A stretch of DNA of 5,553 nucleotides, from positions 1-5,553 of the forward strand of contig JASBUE010000187.1 of the NCBI GenBank assembly GCA_030148045.1, in the 5' to 3' direction. Under the pieces are notes generated by a model. It had not been told where the DNA came from and made no database searches. It worked only from the letters and a program-made list of their open reading frames with translations. How positions within the stretch are numbered: the stretch's first letter is position 1; each line of letters begins with the position of its first letter. Of the stretch, positions 1 to 5,553 are shown piece after piece. This DNA is from Candidatus Tenderia sp. (GTDB lineage Bacteria > Pseudomonadota > Gammaproteobacteria > Tenderiales > Tenderiaceae). Both the position numbers and the translations under genes were made by a program.

Positions 1-2089
1 TATTTTTCAAAGCGCGTCGGCCGATGGCGGTGGCATCGATACGGAATTCGCCCTCCTCGGTATGGGCGCTGAAGACCTCCCACAGCAGGGCTTCATGCTC
101 CCGCGCCAGGGCCTGACGCAGGCCCCAGCGCGCCTCGAAAATGGCGATGGGATCGATCACCGCCATGCTCTCGCCGATGTAGTTCTCGCTGGGCAGCTGC
201 AGCGCCGCGGCGCGGAAATTGAGATCACCGCCCCGCTCCTGCAGCAGTGTCGCGAAGGCGGCGGAGTAAGGCCGATAGGTCTGTGCCAACTTGGCGGTGT
301 CGAGGGCCTCGCCGCGCTGATGCTGTTCGATCAGTTGCAGGATCAGTTTCAGGCCGAGGCGCTGACCGGCATCCCAGCGATTAAACTCGTCGGTATCATG
401 GGCCATCAAAAAGGCCAACTCGTCGATGCTGTAGTCGTAATTCAATTTGACCGGTGCTGAGAAATGGCGCAGCAGGGAAGGCACGGGAGGCTGATCAATA
501 TCCGTGAAGACGAAGCGCTCTTGCGCCTGTTTTAGATGGAGCACGGCATCCTCGCCCATCTCCCCTGCCCCCTGTAGTTTGAGCGGCAGGGGCCGGCCCG
601 CCGGGTCCAACAAGCCGACCGCCAGGGGAATATGGAATGGCTGCTTGGTCGCCTGGCCGGGGCTGGGCGGGCAACTCTGATTCACGGTCAAGGCGAAGGT
701 CTTGGCGTCGCCATCGTAGTCGGATTCACACGCCAGCACCGGTGTGCCCGCCTGGCTGTACCAACGCTTGAACTGGCTCAAGTCGATTGCCCCGGCGTCC
801 TCCATGGCCTTGACGAAGTCATCCGTGGTCACCGCCTGGCCGTCGTGGCGTTCAAAATATAGATCCGTACCTTTACGGAAGGTCTCGCGCCCCAACAGAT
901 TGTAGATCATGCGCACCACCTCGGCGCCCTTCTCGTACACGGTCAGGGTGTAGAAGTTGGAGATCTCGATATAGGAGTCGGGCCGGACCGGATGGGCCAT
1001 GGGCCCGGCATCCTCGACGAACTGATAACTGCGCAGGCGATTGACTTCATCGATGCGCTTGACCGTGGCGGAAAACATATCGGCGGTGAACTGCTGATCG
1101 CGGAAGACGGTGAAACCCTCTTTAAGACTGAGCTGAAACCAATCGCGGCAGGTGACCCGATTGCCGGACCAGTTGTGGAAATACTCATGACCGATGACGC
1201 TCTCGATGTTGACGAAGTCCATGTCGGTGGCGGTATCCGGCCGCGCCAGCACGTATTTGGAGTTGAAGATGTTGAGCCCCTTGTTCTCCATGGCCCCCAT
1301 GTTGAAGTCGTCCACCGCCACGATCATGTAGATATCGAGATCGTATTCGCGGCCGAAGACCTCCTCGTCCCATTTCATGGCGCGCTTGAGCGAGGTCATT
1401 GCGTGGTCGCACTTGTCGGCGTTGTGGGTCTCGACAAAGATCTGCAGCGTCACCTCACGGCCCGACAGGGTGGTGAAACTATCCTCGATGCACGCCAGCC
1501 GCCCCGCCACCAGCGCGAACAGGTAACTGGGCTTTTTGAAGGGATCTTCCCAGGTGACCCAGTGCCGACCGTTGTCCAACTCGCCGCGCGCCACGGCGTT
1601 GCCGTTGCTGAGCAGCACGGGGTACTTTTCCTTGTCCGCCTCGATGGTGGTGGTGAACAGGGTCATCACATCGGGGCGGTCGTAAAAATAGGTGATCTTG
1701 CGGAAGCCCTCCGCCTCGCATTGAGTGCAGAAATTACCGCTGGATTTATACAGGCCCTCCAGCGAGGTATTGAGCTGGGGCTGGATGCGGGTTTGAATCT
1801 CCAATTCAAACCGATCGGGCAGCTCGGTGGTAAGAGTGAGCGATTCCTCCTCGACGGCATAGTCGGCGCTGGACAGTTCCGTGCCGTCCAATTTGATACT
1901 GAGCAGTTCCAGCGCCTGCCCATCGAGGCGCAGTGGCTCGCCGGGCCGTCCGCTGCGATGCAGTTTCAAGACAGAGGTGACCACGGTGTGCTCTTCGCCC
2001 AGATTGAAGTGCAGCTGCACGGCATCGATGGCAAAGGGCGTGGGTGTGTAGTCTTTGAGATAAACGGTTGCAGGGGTGTGCTGATTCAT
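1..2089 (-). CDS. pepN: Aminopeptidase N (M1 family), 3' end beyond window
   Basis: This is a cytosolic zinc metallo-aminopeptidase that removes N-terminal residues from peptides during protein turnover. The frame is open from ATG at 2089 through base 2, giving 696 codons with no stop. E. coli PepN is about 870 residues, so roughly the last fifth lies off the left edge. Visible motifs are QCEAEGF (residues 123-129, substrate-anchoring Glu125), GAMEN (265-269), the zinc site HEYFH (301-305) with third ligand Glu324 in LSLKEG, and the catalytic-type Tyr385 in VYEKGAE. All sit four residues later than in E. coli PepN. The N-terminal beta domain, the thermolysin-like catalytic domain, the small beta domain and part of the helical C-terminal domain are present. 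No signal peptide is seen. The gene starts 14 bp after the transglycosylase stop and has only a weak ribosome site (ACGAG), which suggests a shared transcript. The window edge explains the missing 3' end, so no truncation need be assumed. Confidence 0.97.
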   Translation of the reverse strand, partial: MNQHTPATVYLKDYTPTPFAIDAVQLHFNLGEEHTVVTSVLKLHRSGRPGEPLRLDGQALELLSIKLDGTELSSADYAVEEESLTLTTELPDRFELEIQTRIQPQLNTSLEGLYKSSGNFCTQCEAEGFRKITYFYDRPDVMTLFTTTIEADKEKYPVLLSNGNAVARGELDNGRHWVTWEDPFKKPSYLFALVAGRLACIEDSFTTLSGREVTLQIFVETHNADKCDHAMTSLKRAMKWDEEVFGREYDLDIYMIVAVDDFNMGAMENKGLNIFNSKYVLARPDTATDMDFVNIESVIGHEYFHNWSGNRVTCRDWFQLSLKEGFTVFRDQQFTADMFSATVKRIDEVNRLRSYQFVEDAGPMAHPVRPDSYIEISNFYTLTVYEKGAEVVRMIYNLLGRETFRKGTDLYFERHDGQAVTTDDFVKAMEDAGAIDLSQFKRWYSQAGTPVLACESDYDGDAKTFALTVNQSCPPSPGQATKQPFHIPLAVGLLDPAGRPLPLKLQGAGEMGEDAVLHLKQAQERFVFTDIDQPPVPSLLRHFSAPVKLNYDYSIDELAFLMAHDTDEFNRWDAGQRLGLKLILQLIEQHQRGEALDTAKLAQTYRPYSAAFATLLQERGGDLNFRAAALQLPSENYIGESMAVIDPIAIFEARWGLRQALAREHEALLWEVFSAHTEEGEFRIDATAIGRRALKN

Positions 2090-2103
2090 AACGACTCGTT
2101 AAG

Positions 2104-3070
2104 TTAGCGGGCGATGGCGTCGGCCAGGGTACCGACGGCGACGGCGAACTTGTCCGACCGGTTCCAGTGCAGGATGGCGCGGTAGTTGTCATAGACCAGA
2201 TAGGTGCGCGCAAATTTGCCCGCGTCCGGCTGCACCAGGGAGGCCATCAGATTGCGCTCCGGCAGCTTGTTGCCCGACAGGCGCCGTACCCCGAGCCTGT
2301 CCCACTCGTCCAGGGGCTTTTGCGCCTCCAGGCCGAGCTGGGATTTGTCGAAGCCCTTGGGCAGTTTGACCTCGCGGCCCCAGGTTTGATCGCCGTTCCA
2401 GCCAACTTTGGCCAGATAGTTGGCCGCCGAGGCGAAGACGTCGGCCCTGGAGTTCCACAGATCAATCCTGTTGTCGCCATCGAAGTCCACCGCATAGGCG
2501 CGGAAGGTGGACGGCATGAACTGAGCCTGGCCCATGGCCCCGGCCCAGGAGCCGGTCATCTGCTCCGGCTCGATGTGGCCCGCCTCCAGGATCTGCAGCG
2601 CATCCAACAACTGGCTGCGGAAAAACTCGGCGCGGCGGCCCTCATAGGCCAGGGTGGTGATGGCTGCGATGACGGAATAGCCGCCGGTGAGGCGGCCGAA
2701 ATCGGTCTCGATGCCCCAGAAGGCGACGATGAAGCGCGGCTGCACGCCGTATTTTGGCCGCCACCTTATCCAGCAGCTCGCGGTTCTCGGCCAGCCTCTT
2801 CTTGCCCAGGGAGACACGCCGCCGGGGCACCACCCGGCTGACATACTCATCGAGCGTCAGGGTGAATTCGGGCTGCTTGCGGTCCAGCTCGATGATGCGC
2901 GCAATGGGCTCCACCCCCTGAAAGGCCCGGTCGAAGGTCCGGGCCGAAATCCCTTTGCTGAGGGCTTCCTGTCTGAACTCGTCACGCCACTGCTCGAAAT
3001 TTTGCGGTTGTGCCACGGCACAACCGCTGACCAGCAATAACACACACAAACGCATCAGCCCCTGCCGCAT
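2104..3070 (-). pseudogene. Lytic murein transglycosylase, MltB/GH103 type lipoprotein, frameshifted
   Basis: The family cleaves the MurNAc-GlcNAc bond of peptidoglycan, forming 1,6-anhydro ends. Two overlapping frames together make one protein. The first runs from ATG 3070 to Lys106; the second continues from Tyr107 (TAC at 2751) to TAA at 2106-2104, for about 321 residues if one base is skipped. The N-terminus is a short hydrophobic signal with lipobox VSG-Cys17, implying outer-membrane lipidation. The catalytic Glu should be Glu121 in FWGIETDFG. SWAGAMGQAQFMPS (174-187) is the family signature, followed by an EF-hand-like DFDGDNRID (195-203) as in Slt35/MltB. ATG 3070 is preferred over upstream in-frame starts because it opens directly into the signal peptide and has a GGGAGAGG stretch 11 nt upstream. 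The remaining sequence is well conserved, so the break may be recent or a homopolymer error. I assign it to the MltB_2-like branch by recognition only. Confidence 0.9.
2752..2755 (-). other. Frameshift site: extra A in an A4 run of the transglycosylase gene
   Basis: On the minus strand the codons read GCC AAA ATA CGG in the first frame. Skipping one A gives GCC AAA TAC GGC GTG, that is A-K-Y-G-V, which restores the expected segment just before the catalytic FWGIETDFG. The first frame instead degenerates into an Arg/His-rich tail ending near 2642. Without correction, translation stops before the whole catalytic core. Confidence 0.85.
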
Positions 3071-3107
3071 ACTGACTAAAACCTCTCCCTGGACCAATGA
3101 AAACCTG

Positions 3108-3113
3108 ATTCTA
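3108..3113 (-). promoter_or_regulatory. Candidate -10 box for the transglycosylase-pepN transcript
   Basis: On the minus strand this reads TAGAAT, five of six matches to the sigma70 consensus, in the same GCTAGAATCAG context as the opposite promoter. No good -35 hexamer is found 16-18 bp upstream, so the call rests on the -10 and its mirror symmetry. The leader to ATG 3070 would be about 30 nt. Confidence 0.35.
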
Positions 3114-3164
3114 GCAAATAACAACAAGACCGGCTTTCCTTTGTAAATTAACTGTCTTCACCTG

Positions 3165-3193
3165 TTTATAAATCAAGCGGCGAACGCTAGAAT
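3165..3193 (+). promoter_or_regulatory. Candidate sigma70 promoter for the thioredoxin-family gene
   Basis: TTTATA (3165-3170, four of six matches to TTGACA) and TAGAAT (3188-3193, five of six matches to TATAAT) are separated by exactly 17 bp. A transcript would begin near 3200 and have a leader of about 26 nt containing the strong ribosome site. A second -10-like TATAAA lies at 3167-3172 but lacks a well-placed -35. Confidence 0.45.
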
Positions 3194-3212
3194 CAGCCCT
3201 CATTCACCAAGC

Positions 3213-3218
3213 AAGGAG
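3213..3218 (+). promoter_or_regulatory. Ribosome binding site of the thioredoxin-family gene
   Basis: AAGGAG lies 7 nt before ATG 3226. This decides the start there rather than at the in-frame ATG at 3247 (Met8), which would leave the site too far upstream. Confidence 0.8.
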
Positions 3219-3225
3219 AAGGACC

Positions 3226-3804
3226 ATGGCACGCACCGAATCAACCATGCTGGAACTGGGCACCCGCACCCCCGATTTTTCCCTGCCGGACACCACGGGC
3301 AAAGCGGTGAGCCTGAACGACTTCGCCGACGCCAAAGGCCTGCTGGTGGTGTTCATGTGCAACCACTGCCCCTATGTGATCCACATCCGCGATGCCTTGG
3401 TGGAGTTCGTCAAGGAGTACCAGCCCCAGGGCCTGGCGGTAGTGGGTATCAACAGCAACGACGCCGTCAATTATCCCGACGACAGCCCCGAGAAGATGGC
3501 CGAGGCGGCCGCCGAGCACGGCTTTAGCTTTCCCTATCTGTACGATGAAACCCAAGAGGTGGCCAAGGCCTACAAGGCCGCCTGCACGCCGGACTTTTTT
3601 CTGTTCGACGGCGACCGCAAGCTGGTCTATCGCGGCCAGTTCGACGACAGCCGGCCGCGCAATGAGGAACCGGTAACCGGTGTGGACCTGCGCGCGGCGG
3701 TGGACGCCCTGCTCAACGACGACGAAATACCGGAGGAACAGAGGCCGAGCCTGGGCTGCAATATCAAGTGGAAGGAAGGAAACGAACCGGACTATTACGG
3801 TTGA
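3226..3804 (+). CDS. Thioredoxin-family (redoxin/AhpC-TSA-like) thiol-disulfide protein
   Basis: A 192-residue soluble protein with a thioredoxin fold and no signal peptide or membrane segment, so it is expected in the cytoplasm. The order is: an N-terminal redoxin-type opening with GTRTPDFSLPDTTG (residues 12-25), the strand LLVVFM, the redox motif C45-N-H-C48-P at the start of the first helix, a GINSND segment (74-79), then ACTPDFFLFD (119-128) with the probable cis-proline Pro122. Cys120 and Cys178 (in GCNIKWK near the C-terminus) are additional cysteines in segments I recognise as typical of this CNHCPY subgroup. The family reduces or isomerises disulfides or acts as a peroxiredoxin-like protein. 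The CxxC with a redoxin-type core favours a disulfide reductase role, but the substrate is unknown. It is monocistronic, divergent from the transglycosylase and convergent with mtnC. Confidence 0.9.
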   Translation: MARTESTMLELGTRTPDFSLPDTTGKAVSLNDFADAKGLLVVFMCNHCPYVIHIRDALVEFVKEYQPQGLAVVGINSNDAVNYPDDSPEKMAEAAAEHGFSFPYLYDETQEVAKAYKAACTPDFFLFDGDRKLVYRGQFDDSRPRNEEPVTGVDLRAAVDALLNDDEIPEEQRPSLGCNIKWKEGNEPDYYG

Positions 3805-3825
3805 AAAGTGCGTGCATGGCCGTTA

Positions 3826-3844
3826 CCCGGCGTTACAGGCCGGG
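3826..3844. terminator. GC hairpin between convergent genes, weak terminator candidate
   Basis: CCCGGC (3826-3831) and GCCGGG (3839-3844) form a perfect 6-bp stem around a 7-nt loop, in the 47-bp gap between the thioredoxin-family stop and the mtnC stop. It is well placed to end transcription from either side. Neither side has a proper T-run (CAACTCTTCAT follows on the plus strand), so intrinsic termination would be weak. Confidence 0.3.
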
Positions 3845-3851
3845 CAACTCT

Positions 3852-4532
3852 TCATAGCGAGTCGAGATCGATCTCGCCGAAGTCGCGCGCCTGCCGGCAG
3901 CCTGGCCAGGACGCCTGATCTTCGCGCACCACCTGCACCACCTGCACGCCGGCCTGTTTGGCGGCCTCCAGCTCCTCGACGATATCCGAGAGAAACAGGA
4001 TCTCATTCGCCGGACGGCCGATCGCCTCGGCGATACAACGATAGGCCTCTACCTCGCGCTTGGCACCGATGCGGGTATCAAAATAACCGTCGAACAACGG
4101 CCTCAGATCGCCAAAGTCGCTGTGGCCGAAGATCAGCTGTTGCGCCTTCACCGAACCGGAAGAGAAAATGTAGAGCCGGATACCCTGTTCATGCCATTGG
4201 CGTAGCTTTTCAGCCGCATCGGCATAGACATGGCCGGTAAAAGCTCCCTCGCGGTAGCCCGTCTCCCAGATCATGCCCTGCAACGCCTTGAGCGGTGTGA
4301 TCTTCCGATCCTCATCGATCCACCGGATCAGCTGCCGGATCACTCCGTCCAGGTCCAGGTCCTGCCCGACGCGGCGACGCACCTCCTCCAACTGCGCCCT
4401 GACCTCGGCCTCGTCGGCGTGACGCCGCACGAAATCCGCCATGTGTTTACGGGCGTAGGGAAACAGTACATCCTTCACGAACGAGAGCGACGAGGTGGTG
4501 CCCTCGATGTCGGTAACAATCGCCTTGATCAT
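3852..4532 (-). CDS. mtnC: Acireductone synthase / enolase-phosphatase E1 (MtnC)
   Basis: A HAD-superfamily phosphatase of methionine salvage. It enolises 2,3-diketo-5-methylthiopentyl-1-phosphate and dephosphorylates it to the acireductone that MtnD uses. The 226-residue length matches bacterial E1 enzymes. HAD motif I is D8-I-E10-GTT, with the Glu characteristic of this family at the usual second Asp position. A cap domain follows, including the conserved-looking LQGMIWETGYREG (84-96). Motif II is IFSSGSV (122-128), motif III Lys158 in IGAKRE, and motif IV FLSDIVEELEAA (180-191, Asp183). The start ATG (4532-4530) touches the mtnD stop with no gap, and no clear ribosome site precedes it, so translation is probably coupled to mtnD. 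Intact, cytoplasmic, and cotranscribed with mtnD. Confidence 0.96.
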   Translation of the reverse strand: MIKAIVTDIEGTTSSLSFVKDVLFPYARKHMADFVRRHADEAEVRAQLEEVRRRVGQDLDLDGVIRQLIRWIDEDRKITPLKALQGMIWETGYREGAFTGHVYADAAEKLRQWHEQGIRLYIFSSGSVKAQQLIFGHSDFGDLRPLFDGYFDTRIGAKREVEAYRCIAEAIGRPANEILFLSDIVEELEAAKQAGVQVVQVVREDQASWPGCRQARDFGEIDLDSL

Positions 4533-5078
4533 TCAGAACTGCTCAAAGGCGGGAAAATTTCTGGCGATTTTGTCACCGGTATATTGGGCCACCCAGCCTT
4601 CGGGATTGGTGAACAGCCGAATGCATTTGAACGACGGCGCCTCGCCCATATCGAACCAGTGTCGGGTATTGGCCGGTACGCTGATCAGATCGCCCTGCTC
4701 GCACATCACCCCATAGACCTTGTCGCCTTGGTGAATGTAGAACAGTCCTTTGCCGTCGACGAAGAAACGCACCTCGAACTCGCTATGGGTATGTTCATCG
4801 AGAAATTTCTGCCGCAGGGCGGCGCGGTCCGGGTGTTCAGGCCCCAACGCAATCACATCGACGGACTGGAAGCCGTAGTCCTGCATCAAGCGCTCCACCG
4901 ACTGACGATAGGCATCGATGACTTCCTCCTGGCTGGCATCCTGCGCCAATGGCTGGGTTGCCTGCCAGCGTTCGAACAACACGCCCGCCTCGTGCAGTCG
5001 GCTGGCGATGCGGGCATGTTCGTCGGCGGACGCCAAGGTTTGTGCCTGATCGGCGGAAAATATCTTCAATACACTCAT
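4533..5078 (-). CDS. mtnD: Acireductone dioxygenase (MtnD, cupin)
   Basis: A small metal-dependent cupin of 181 residues acting directly after MtnC. With Fe(II) the family converts the acireductone plus O2 to 4-methylthio-2-oxobutanoate (the methionine precursor) and formate. With Ni(II) it releases CO and methylthiopropionate. The metal ligands His96, His98 and Glu102 (HTHSEFE) and His140 (ANTRHWFD) fall at the same numbers as in the well-studied Klebsiella enzyme. The second cupin motif GDLISVPANTRHW is intact. Sequence alone does not say which metal is used. ATG 5078 is supported by AGGAGGG 8 nt upstream. It is the first gene of a two-gene unit with mtnC, and its 5' flank is occupied by a MITE-like element beginning 34 bp upstream. 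No mtnA or mtnB is in the window. Confidence 0.97.
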   Translation of the reverse strand: MSVLKIFSADQAQTLASADEHARIASRLHEAGVLFERWQATQPLAQDASQEEVIDAYRQSVERLMQDYGFQSVDVIALGPEHPDRAALRQKFLDEHTHSEFEVRFFVDGKGLFYIHQGDKVYGVMCEQGDLISVPANTRHWFDMGEAPSFKCIRLFTNPEGWVAQYTGDKIARNFPAFEQF

Positions 5079-5086
5079 GGGCTATT

Positions 5087-5093
5087 CCCTCCT
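5087..5093 (-). promoter_or_regulatory. Strong ribosome binding site of mtnD
   Basis: The minus strand reads AGGAGGG, 8 nt before ATG 5078. It fixes the mtnD start and is the only clear ribosome site for the mtnD-mtnC pair. Confidence 0.85.
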
Positions 5094-5106
5094 GCTAAGG
5101 GGTGTC

Positions 5107-5112
5107 ATTTTA
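5107..5112 (-). promoter_or_regulatory. Possible -10 box for mtnD beside the MITE-like element
   Basis: The minus strand reads TAAAAT (five of six matches to TATAAT) immediately outside the terminal repeat of the element at 5113-5275. A start near 5100 would leave a short leader before the ribosome site. The 16-18 bp upstream positions fall in the element's terminal repeat and show no -35 match, so this is tentative. Confidence 0.22.
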
Positions 5113-5275
5113 CTAGTGGGGCGTGCGGAAAGGTCGGTGACTCTGGCACACAGCCACAAGGTGCAGATCAAGGCGGAAAAACGCAGGAATAGCCATCTAT
5201 TTCAAGTTTTTTCAACGCCGAGATGCGCATTGTAGCGCAGTGCGCTGTTACCGAACTTTGCGCACGCCCCACTAG
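5113..5275. mobile_element. MITE-like element with 15-bp perfect terminal inverted repeats
   Basis: CTAGTGGGGCGTGCG (5113-5127) is the exact reverse complement of CGCACGCCCCACTAG (5261-5275). Beyond these 15 bp the arms still match in roughly 10 of the next 13 positions (AAAG and TCGGT segments), giving an imperfect terminal repeat of about 28 bp. The element is 163 bp, or 155 bp if the CTAG at each end is a 4-bp target duplication. CTAG fits the CWAG target known for the IS5 group, but that assignment is inference. The interior encodes nothing convincing. It contains a palindrome AGCGCA-G-TGCGCT at 5234-5246 and a TTCAAGTTTTTTCAACG stretch. It sits between mtnD and any upstream promoter. Confidence 0.75.
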
Positions 5276-5303
5276 GGTCTGTTGAGGTTTCATTTTCATC
5301 ACT

Positions 5304-5403
5304 GCTGGAGCTCATTTTTCCGCCCCACAAGGCGGAAGGAGTACGGTGTAGTTATTCTACATAAGCGACTGACAACGCAGTGGGGCGGAAACATGGGTCC
5401 AGC
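5304..5403. repeat. Long imperfect palindrome 1 with central hairpin
   Basis: The 25-nt arm at 5304-5328 pairs with the 24-nt arm at 5380-5403 with one gap and very few mismatches. The inner 12 bp (TTTCCGCCCCAC, 5317-5328, against 5380-5391) are perfect. A small hairpin TGTAG-TTATT-CTACA (5347-5361) lies exactly at the shared dyad centre, 5354. The left arm can instead fold locally: TTCCGCC (5318-5324) with GGCGGAA (5331-5337) around a 6-nt loop. Confidence 0.7.
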
Positions 5404-5410
5404 CCTCCGG

Positions 5411-5545
5411 GTTGCGCCTGAAACAGCGCCACTCTGCGTTGCTCGTACCCAAAGCACTCGCTCCGCTCGCGGGGCAGGCTCTCGCTCATTTGGAATAACC
5501 AAACCTCTCTCCTCGCGTCTTGATTGGCGCTTTTTCAGGCGCAAC
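5411..5545. repeat. Long imperfect palindrome 2
   Basis: The 24-nt arm at 5411-5434, starting GTTGCGCCTGAAA, is the reverse complement of 5522-5545 with only two mismatches. The arms enclose 87 bp that include a small hairpin TTTGG-AATAA-CCAAA (5489-5503) and repeated CTCGCTC motifs (5457-5463 and 5481-5487). It lies 7 bp beyond palindrome 1. Confidence 0.7.
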
Positions 5546-5553
5546 AGTGGTGA

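Larger units (their letters stand above)
3105..3196. repeat. Exact 11-bp inverted repeat in the divergent intergenic region
   Basis: CTGATTCTAGC at 3105-3115 is the exact reverse complement of GCTAGAATCAG at 3186-3196, with 70 bp between the arms. Each arm contains TAGAAT in the direction of the gene it faces: the transglycosylase on the minus strand and the thioredoxin-family gene on the plus strand. The arms sit 35 and 29 bp from the respective start codons. This is compatible with mirrored promoters or a shared regulator site. Confidence 0.6.
5276..5553. other. Repeat-built, apparently non-coding segment abutting the MITE; extends past window
   Basis: It starts with GGTCTGTTGAGGTTTC directly after the CTAG of the neighbouring element. 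It consists of a short lead-in and two successive long imperfect palindromes (5304-5403 and 5411-5545). This looks like a mobile-element end or second MITE inserted at the same CTAG, with its other end outside the window. An 81-codon frame on the minus strand (5544-5299) crosses all the repeat arms, is Arg-rich and has no recognisable domain. I do not call it a gene. Confidence 0.5.

Noticed and set aside
992..2107. A 371-codon open frame on the plus strand opposite pepN
   Set aside because: It lies codon-for-codon opposite the real pepN frame, which has intact M1 motifs. Stop-free antisense frames are expected in GC-rich coding DNA, and the translation shows no recognisable domain.
2167..2841. 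A 224-codon plus-strand frame opposite the transglycosylase
   Set aside because: Shadow of the GH103 catalytic core on the other strand; low-complexity translation with no family resemblance.
2642..2850. Programmed frameshifting in the transglycosylase gene
   Set aside because: The site is only A4, with no slippery heptamer I recognise, no clear stimulatory structure, and no known precedent in this family. Mutation or sequencing error is simpler.
4230..5192. A 320-codon open frame on the plus strand across mtnC, mtnD and the MITE-like element
   Set aside because: It is antisense to well-supported mtnD and mtnC and runs into repeat sequence. No motif or convincing ribosome site supports it.
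5079..5275. A SAM or other riboswitch upstream of mtnD
   Set aside because: The only strong pairing is between the terminal repeats. I see no SAM-riboswitch core motifs, and the CTAG-ended repeats fit a mobile element better.
5299..5544. An 81-codon minus-strand frame in the right-hand repeat segment
   Set aside because: It spans both palindromes, so its sequence is dictated by repeat structure. It is Arg-rich, without domain or good ribosome site. A spurious frame is more likely than a gene.

Overview
This window looks like chromosomal DNA from a moderately GC-rich gammaproteobacterium. The basis is an E. coli-type PepN, a GH103 (MltB-type) lipoprotein transglycosylase and an mtnD-mtnC pair. 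Nothing in the sequence fixes the genus. No phage, CRISPR, rRNA or tRNA genes were seen.

Layout. From the left edge to 3070 there is a minus-strand pair. A lytic murein transglycosylase gene (3070-2104) is followed after 14 bp by pepN, which starts at 2089 and runs off the left edge with 696 codons visible. The transglycosylase reading frame is broken by one extra base in an A4 run at 2752-2755; both halves are otherwise well conserved. A 155-bp AT-richer divergent intergenic region (3071-3225) separates this pair from a plus-strand thioredoxin-family gene (3226-3804). This region carries two -10-like TAGAAT boxes lying inside an exact 11-bp inverted repeat. A 47-bp gap with a GC hairpin lies between that gene and the convergent minus-strand pair mtnD (5078-4533) and mtnC (4532-3852). 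In that pair the mtnD stop directly abuts the mtnC start.

The right end (5079-5553) has no convincing gene. It holds a short MITE-like element (5113-5275) with perfect 15-bp terminal inverted repeats ending in CTAG. Directly against it lies a second, repeat-built segment (5276 to at least 5545) made of two consecutive long imperfect palindromes. Its full extent lies beyond the window.

Function. MtnC and MtnD catalyse consecutive late steps of methionine salvage: dephosphorylation to the acireductone, then dioxygenase cleavage to the 2-keto acid precursor of methionine. MtnA and MtnB are not visible; the insertion-rich segment sits where an upstream partner gene or the operon promoter would be. 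PepN (cytosolic peptide turnover) and the transglycosylase (murein cleavage) are housekeeping genes that probably share a transcript but not a pathway. The most noteworthy features are the adjacent palindromic elements in front of mtnD, the frameshifted transglycosylase, and the symmetric divergent promoter. I found no clear evidence of a new multi-gene system.
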